8,473 nt of DNA from Defluviitaleaceae bacterium. GTDB taxonomy: Bacteria; Bacillota; Clostridia; Lachnospirales; UBA5962. The stretch lies in the NCBI GenBank assembly GCA_009780765.1, contig WQZK01000072.1, forward strand, positions 1 to 8,473, given 5' to 3'. A program made the translations under genes and the position numbers. Shown here one piece after another: positions 4,621 through 8,473 of the stretch (position 1 is the stretch's first letter; each line of letters begins with the position of its first letter). A model generated the notes under the pieces. The model worked only from the letters and a program-made list of their open reading frames with translations, did no database searches and was not told the DNA's origin.

Positions 4621-6026
4621 TCTATTCCTCCTTCTACTAATAAGAGCAAGTCCTTATCCATATTAAGTAACTTGCATATACGAAGAGCATCTCGTGGCGG
4701 CTTAGTGTTAGTATCTACTTCTATTAGGCTATAGTCCATATAGTCGGATATATTATTAGTATTTTCTATATTATTCAAAAGCCCTGCAACTTGATAGTGC
4801 TTTATACCGTTTTGAACAACACCATCGTAATGCGTACTCATAAGGCAAATACAATTTTTACTCGAAAAATACGCAGAAACTGCCCGAACTATTGCCGTTC
4901 CCTCTTGTGGATTTGTTGCACGGGCAAGTTCATCAAGAGCTATAAATAGAAATTCGTTTTTAGATTTTTCAACAATATCATTAAGCTTTGTAATTTCTGC
5001 CCCGAATGACGAAAGCCCACTCTTTTGATCCTGCATATCATCAAAAACCAAGCAAACATCGCTAAACATAGGAATCTCTGCCTCATCAGCAAAAACAAAA
5101 AAGCCTAAAAGGCATAGTGAAATGTTTAAAACAGTGGTTTTTAGCGAAACGCTTTTACCGCCCATGTTTGCACCGGTTATAATGGTGGTTCCGAGATTAA
5201 GCTCCAAGCTTGTTTTTGTAAACTTTTTACCACTTTCTTTTAAAATTTCGGCAACCATTGGGTTTTGCATGTTTTTAAGAACAAGCTTGTTATTACTAAT
5301 TTTTGGACGTGTGGCTTTATATTTAGCTGCGAGTATCACTTTTGCTATAGTAAAATCTAATTTGCCGAGATTGTTTATATTGGCGTAAAAATCGGCAATG
5401 TAATTGCGTAAATTTTGCGATAATTTTGCCATTATTTTTGTTTCTTCGGTATCTTCTTCAGCAACTATTTTAGACCTTTCCAAGAGTAAGCTTTGATCTT
5501 TTTTTAACAATAGCTCTATTTTATATTTTTCTTGCCTTACTTTAAAAAGCTTTTCAGAAAAACTATCTTCTATAGAAAATGGTGCGATACGCTTTTTGTT
5601 TGGGTCTAAAATATCAAGTGCATTTGTCATAGAAGAAAAATTAATATTTTTGAGCCAGTCTTTATCATTAAACTGCTCAAAAAGTGGCAAAAACTCTTCA
5701 AAAATGAGCAAAAAATTCTTGATTTCAAATAACTCTACTTGATTTAGCGAAGTGTTTTCCAATTTTCTGATTATTCCACGAATATTTTTAAAATGAGCAA
5801 GCACATCGCAAATTTTGCTAATTGTAGATTTGTCACTTTCATAGAAAGATTTAATTTTTTTCATATTATCAAAACATTCTTCTAAAGAATTAAAATCTTC
5901 TGATTTATAGGGCTTTAGCTCTTTGAGTTTTTCCATTCCATAAGGTGAACTGCAATCAAGGTTTTTAAGCACAAAATTAAGCCCTATTGCATCTTTTTGG
6001 GTGCTATCAAGATTTAACATTGGCAC
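4617..6026 (-). CDS. kamC: MutS-like ATPase KamC, aminomutase reactivation
   Basis: The 469-aa protein has a helical N-terminal half and a MutS-type ATPase domain at its end. The Walker A is GANMGGKS (285-292), a signature segment SSFGAEITKLNDI lies at 339-351, the Walker B is FIALDE (361-366), and the H-loop is STHY (397-400). It lacks the mismatch-recognition and connector domains of DNA-repair MutS. A MutS-like ATPase directly after a KamB-type P-loop protein matches kamB-kamC of the lysine fermentation clusters in Clostridium and Fusobacterium, where the pair is linked to reactivating B12-dependent lysine 5,6-aminomutase. A related role for ornithine aminomutase cannot be excluded. The GTG start at 6026 is preferred: AGGAGG lies 6 bases upstream, against 12 for the ATG at 6020. 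It overlaps kamB by 13 bases. Lys far outnumbers Arg (about 47 to 11). Confidence 0.82.
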   Translation of the reverse strand: MPMLNLDSTQKDAIGLNFVLKNLDCSSPYGMEKLKELKPYKSEDFNSLEECFDNMKKIKSFYESDKSTISKICDVLAHFKNIRGIIRKLENTSLNQVELFEIKNFLLIFEEFLPLFEQFNDKDWLKNINFSSMTNALDILDPNKKRIAPFSIEDSFSEKLFKVRQEKYKIELLLKKDQSLLLERSKIVAEEDTEETKIMAKLSQNLRNYIADFYANINNLGKLDFTIAKVILAAKYKATRPKISNNKLVLKNMQNPMVAEILKESGKKFTKTSLELNLGTTIITGANMGGKSVSLKTTVLNISLCLLGFFVFADEAEIPMFSDVCLVFDDMQDQKSGLSSFGAEITKLNDIVEKSKNEFLFIALDELARATNPQEGTAIVRAVSAYFSSKNCICLMSTHYDGVVQNGIKHYQVAGLLNNIENTNNISDYMDYSLIEVDTNTKPPRDALRICKLLNMDKDLLLLVEGGIE

Positions 6027-6922
6027 GGCTTACCTCCTTGTAAAACGTCGTAAACAGGCACATTTATAGCCTTTTGCATTTTTGTTAAAAATTCTTGCAA
6101 ATCAAACGTAAATCCCTTTGGCGAGATTGGATTTATTGTTACTAAAGCAAGGTTTATTGGCGTTTTAACAAAAAGTTTTGCTTGTTTTATTAACAATTTT
6201 TCGTATGTTTCGGGGGTTATAAAAATTTTGCTTGCATCTTCTATGATTATTTGTCTGTCCGAAATATTTTCACCTGACATAATAAACTCACGCATTTTTG
6301 TATCGGATATTGCACCTTGAATATGAATATCGTCAGATCTCACTTCTTTAGCACATGGCAAACTTAACATTTCTACTTCGTGTTGGGTTTTTGCAATAAC
6401 TTCGTCAATATTAGATGAAACAGCCGCACCGCTACATAATATAGTACAGTCTGCAAGGGCAGGGTTTGACAAGCTTTTACGGCTTATCGCTCCATCAACT
6501 ATAATTTTATCTACATTAATATCTTTTAAATTATCTAATAGATTCGTTATTTGTGCGGTAATAGAAGGGCCACCAAGCTGCACAAAACCATCAGATAACG
6601 AACGAACAACAACAACTCGCCCAAGTGGTGTTGTGATGCTTGTTACCATTAAGATTTCTATGGTTATATCACACAAATTAAGAAGTTTTTCGGTTGTGAT
6701 TATGATTGTGCCAGCGGGCACAAAAATTTGTGGCTTTGAGGTTTTTGTTACCACGTCAGTGCTTTCGCCATCTCTTCCAATACTTGTTAAAAGAAGCCGT
6801 AAGTTTTGTTTAGAAAATTCAGCTATCAGGTGGTTTAACGTGGTTGTTTTTCCAACATTTTTGCCCATGCCAATTATAGAAATTGTACGATATGGATTTA
6901 AAAGCTCGTTAAGGCTTTTCAT
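6014..6922 (-). CDS. kamB: P-loop protein KamB, aminomutase reactivation
   Basis: The 302-aa protein opens with a P-loop, IGMGKNVGKTTTLN (residues 17-30), of the type found in KamB proteins, followed by TSIGRDGES (47-54), a Gly-rich GGPSITAQ (117-124) and a Walker-B-like strand KIIVDGAI (139-146). Strictly the first Gly of the usual Walker A spacing is replaced by Met19. It is a soluble cytoplasmic NTPase-like protein. In known lysine-fermentation clusters this protein pairs with KamC. The ATG at 6922 overlaps the PhzF stop (ATGA), and kamC starts before kamB ends, so the three are translationally coupled. The aminomutase subunits KamD and KamE are not in the window. The family assignment is from memory of the motif and of the gene pair. 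Confidence 0.78.
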   Translation of the reverse strand: MKSLNELLNPYRTISIIGMGKNVGKTTTLNHLIAEFSKQNLRLLLTSIGRDGESTDVVTKTSKPQIFVPAGTIIITTEKLLNLCDITIEILMVTSITTPLGRVVVVRSLSDGFVQLGGPSITAQITNLLDNLKDINVDKIIVDGAISRKSLSNPALADCTILCSGAAVSSNIDEVIAKTQHEVEMLSLPCAKEVRSDDIHIQGAISDTKMREFIMSGENISDRQIIIEDASKIFITPETYEKLLIKQAKLFVKTPINLALVTINPISPKGFTFDLQEFLTKMQKAINVPVYDVLQGGKPCQC

Positions 6923-7704
6923 AAGAGTATCTCTCCTACTGCAAAAGTTACAGCTTTTCCACCAATTTCTACCCTATCACCACTAGCTTTGCACCATAGT
7001 TTTCCTAAACGCTTAGAAACTTGCAAAGCCGTAAACTCATCTTTATTAAGAACGCCTTTCCAATAAGGCACAAGCAAAGTGTGTGCCGAGCCTGTTACGG
7101 GGTCTTCATCAATCCCTATTTTTGGGCCAAAATATCGAGAAACAAAATCAATCTCCGGAGTATTAGATTTAGCTGTTATTATAAAGCCTAAAAGGTCTAT
7201 ATTCTTAGCTTTTTCAAGGTTACATATAGCATTTTCTATTTCGGCTTGATCGTTAAAAACCAGCAAATATTCGTCTTTGCTTTGCCAAACCTCTAAGGGC
7301 TTAAAATTAAAGCAATCTAACATATCATTAAAAGAGGTTTGCCAGATTTTGGCCTTAGGAAAATCTAAAACAAGCAGGTCGTTTCTTTTAGAAACTCGCA
7401 ATCTGCCGCTTTTTGAGCTTAATTCAATAATATCATGGGTTACTTCCTCATGAGTAAACAAAACATGTGCCGCCGCCAAAGTGGCGTGTCCACAAAGGGG
7501 AACTTCTGTGGTTGGCGTAAACCAGCGTATCGAAAAAATGCCACCATTATTTAAAACAAATGCCGTTTCTGATAAATTATTTTCCATGGCTATGTTTTGC
7601 ATAAGTTTTTCTGGAATAAAATTTTCGCCCTCTATTAAGCATATCGCTGCAGGATTTCCACCAAAAAGAGTTTCCGTAAAAGAATCTATTTTATAAATTT
7701 TCAT
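6919..7704 (-). CDS. PhzF-family isomerase/epimerase
   Basis: The 261-aa protein has the PhzF fold signature: an N-terminal FGGNPAA (14-20), the conserved acid in NLSETAFV (Glu46), PLCGHATLAAAH (69-80) and DEDPVTGSAH (199-208). The length is normal for the family, which shares the diaminopimelate epimerase fold and uses an acid/base pair without cofactor. PhzF itself isomerises a phenazine precursor. Most family members have no known substrate, so none is assigned here. It is the first gene of the operon and ends in ATGA with kamB. The ribosome site AGGTG lies 5 bases before its ATG. Its position suggests a link to amino-acid metabolism, for example an amino-acid isomerisation feeding or protecting the pathway; that is inference. 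Confidence 0.88.
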   Translation of the reverse strand: MKIYKIDSFTETLFGGNPAAICLIEGENFIPEKLMQNIAMENNLSETAFVLNNGGIFSIRWFTPTTEVPLCGHATLAAAHVLFTHEEVTHDIIELSSKSGRLRVSKRNDLLVLDFPKAKIWQTSFNDMLDCFNFKPLEVWQSKDEYLLVFNDQAEIENAICNLEKAKNIDLLGFIITAKSNTPEIDFVSRYFGPKIGIDEDPVTGSAHTLLVPYWKGVLNKDEFTALQVSKRLGKLWCKASGDRVEIGGKAVTFAVGEILL

Positions 7705-7723
7705 TATATCACCTATTACATAA

Positions 7724-7759
7724 GTAATTAAGCTTGTAAAAAGCTACAAGTTTAATTAC
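7724..7759. repeat. 14-bp-arm hairpin before the PhzF gene
   Basis: GTAATTAAGCTTGT (7724-7737) pairs with ACAAGTTTAATTAC (7746-7759) around an 8-base loop, with one position that forms a G-U pair in RNA on one strand. It starts 20 bases upstream of the PhzF gene, so it would lie in the leader of the phzF-kamBC transcript. Confidence 0.65.
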
Positions 7760-7780
7760 CGAATTTTGTGCCAAAATTCG
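7760..7780. repeat. 9-bp hairpin with a three-base loop
   Basis: CGAATTTTG (7760-7768), loop TGC, and CAAAATTCG (7772-7780) form a perfect hairpin abutting the previous one with no gap. Its three-base loop matches the geometry of the array at 64-204. Confidence 0.7.
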
Positions 7781-7826
7781 CTACACCTTCTCCATTTCAC
7801 TGCGTTGGTGTGAGGTCGTTCATGTA

Positions 7827-7869
7827 AATTAAAAAATCATTTAAAGCTTTGCTGTATGATTTTTTAATT
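7827..7869. repeat. 14-bp-arm A/T hairpin in the divergent region
   Basis: AATTAAAAAATCAT (7827-7840) and its exact complement (7856-7869) enclose a segment that can extend the stem to a GC-TTT-GC tip. A six-base T run lies in the second arm on both strands, terminator-like. Both flanking genes start here and none ends here, so a role as an ordinary gene terminator is unlikely. Attenuation in the leftward leader or a repeat remnant are alternatives. Confidence 0.6.
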
Positions 7870-7878
7870 AATTCACTT

Positions 7879-7921
7879 TAGTATAACATACTAGACAAAA
7901 AATTGCTAGTAAGTTATACTA
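7879..7921. promoter_or_regulatory. Twin 15-bp palindromes over the thiolase promoter
   Basis: TAGTATAACATACTA (7879-7893) and TAGTAAGTTATACTA (7907-7921) are each palindromic (arms TAGTA(T)/(A)TACTA), and their centres are 28 bp apart. Together they also form a 16-bp inverted repeat with one mismatch. They bracket the -35 and cover the -10 of the rightward promoter, as expected of two repressor operators. The half-site resembles that of FapR-type repressors (TTAGTA...TACTAA) from memory, but the spacing was not verified. The regulator is unknown. Confidence 0.55.
7892..7920 (+). promoter_or_regulatory. Sigma-A-type promoter of the thiolase gene
   Basis: -35 TAGACA (7892-7897), a 17-base spacer and -10 TATACT (7915-7920) each differ from consensus by one base. 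The start would fall near 7927, giving a leader of about 40 bases. A weaker mirror-image set (TAGCAA, 17 bases, TATACT at 7884-7879) exists on the minus strand and might drive the phzF-kamBC operon with a leader of about 170 bases. Confidence 0.65.
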
Positions 7922-7967
7922 TATATATCAAATATATCAAGATTTATTATTTTATGAGGTGATTTAT

Positions 7968-8473
7968 ATGAAAGATGTAGTAATTGTATCAGCGGTGAGA
8001 ACTCCGATAGGTTCGTTTGGTGGTTGTTTTAAAGATGTTTCGGCGGTTGAGCTTGGAACGGTAGCAGCAAAAGAAGCACTAGCAAAGGCTAAAGTAGAAC
8101 CTAACCAAGTTGATGAAGTTATTTTTGGCAACGTGTTACAAGCAGGGCTTGGGCAAAATGTTGCTAGGCAGGTTTCTATGGCGACGGGCGTTCCTGAATG
8201 TGTACCATCGTTTACGGTTAACAAGGTATGCGGTAGCGGGCTTAAAGCGGTAGAGCTTGCGGCACAGGCTATTGCTCTAGGTAATGCCGATATTATTTTG
8301 GTTGGTGGAACAGAGAACATGAGCCAAGCACCATATTTAATGAAAAACCTTCGTTTTGGGCAAAGGCTCGGTAATGGTGAAGTGATAGACACTTTAGTTG
8401 CAGACGGATTAACAGATGTTTTTAACAACTACCACATGGGAATAACCGCCGAAAACTTGGCAGAAGAGTTTAA
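7968..8473 (+). CDS. thlA: Acetyl-CoA acetyltransferase (thiolase), 5' part
   Basis: The first 168 residues are present; the gene runs past the window end (a full enzyme is usually about 390 aa). It begins MKDVVIVSAVRTPIGSFGG, the standard biosynthetic-thiolase start. The acyl-carrying Cys lies at residue 88 in NKVCGSGLKA, the same position as in clostridial ThlA, followed by GGTENMSQAPY and HMGITAEN. The second catalytic Cys and His lie beyond the window. The enzyme joins or splits two acetyl-CoA units with acetoacetyl-CoA, in butyrate formation and in the last steps of lysine fermentation. GAGGTGA (7956-7962) precedes the ATG by 5 bases. It is divergent from the phzF-kamBC operon, and the twin palindromes suggest repression. 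The gene symbol follows the family. Confidence 0.93.
   Translation, partial: MKDVVIVSAVRTPIGSFGGCFKDVSAVELGTVAAKEALAKAKVEPNQVDEVIFGNVLQAGLGQNVARQVSMATGVPECVPSFTVNKVCGSGLKAVELAAQAIALGNADIILVGGTENMSQAPYLMKNLRFGQRLGNGEVIDTLVADGLTDVFNNYHMGITAENLAEEF

Noticed and set aside
4617..6026. DNA mismatch repair MutS
   Set aside because: Only the ATPase domain is MutS-like; the mismatch-binding N-terminal domains are absent, and the KamB-type neighbour points to KamC.
7705..7967. Lysine or cobalamin riboswitch before the phzF-kamBC operon
   Set aside because: The region is structured, but I do not find the conserved boxes of either riboswitch class in it.
7964..8428. 154-codon frame on the minus strand
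   Set aside because: It is antisense to the clearly conserved thiolase coding sequence.

Overview
This is an AT-rich, low-GC Gram-positive window, most likely from an anaerobic member of the Clostridia. Strong AGGAGG-type ribosome sites, a three-repeat SLH surface protein, a C. acetobutylicum-like thiolase, and a KamB/KamC pair known from amino-acid-fermenting Clostridia and Fusobacteria all point that way. No rRNA, tRNA, CRISPR or transposase gene is visible.

Layout from left to right. Positions 1-302 are a composite repeat with near-perfect 16-bp terminal inverted repeats, filled with a run of short hairpins whose loops are exactly three bases. A small XRE-type regulator (307-561, minus) follows, then a decayed second copy of the repeat family (about 694-920) and a strong bidirectional terminator (929-966). 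The surface cluster, all on the minus strand, comes next. It holds an SLH-domain protein (995-1882), a 31-aa hydrophobic peptide (1937-2032), an intergenic stretch with two long stem-loops, a secreted 237-aa protein with a strongly selected codon set (2222-2935), and a single-pass membrane protein with a poly-Lys/poly-Leu anchor (3009-3656) behind a good sigma-A promoter. After a structured non-coding gap (3672-4059) lies a tightly overlapping minus-strand operon: PhzF-family isomerase, KamB, KamC, lipoprotein (7704 down to 4060). A divergent, hairpin-filled intergenic region separates it from the 5' part of a plus-strand acetyl-CoA acetyltransferase (thiolase) gene that leaves the window at 8473.

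How the genes may work together. KamB (P-loop protein) and KamC (MutS-like ATPase) are known as partners that keep the B12/PLP-dependent lysine 5,6-aminomutase active. The aminomutase itself is not in this window. Thiolase handles acetoacetyl-CoA, which is both an end of lysine fermentation and the start of butyrate formation, so the two divergent units fit amino-acid fermentation. The role of the PhzF-like enzyme and the lipoprotein in that operon is open.

The most notable points are the near absence of lysine from every exported protein segment here (3 Lys against about 45 Arg in roughly 800 residues, while cytoplasmic KamC is the reverse), the trinucleotide-loop hairpin array, the twin palindromes over the thiolase promoter, and the separation of kamBC from its mutase.
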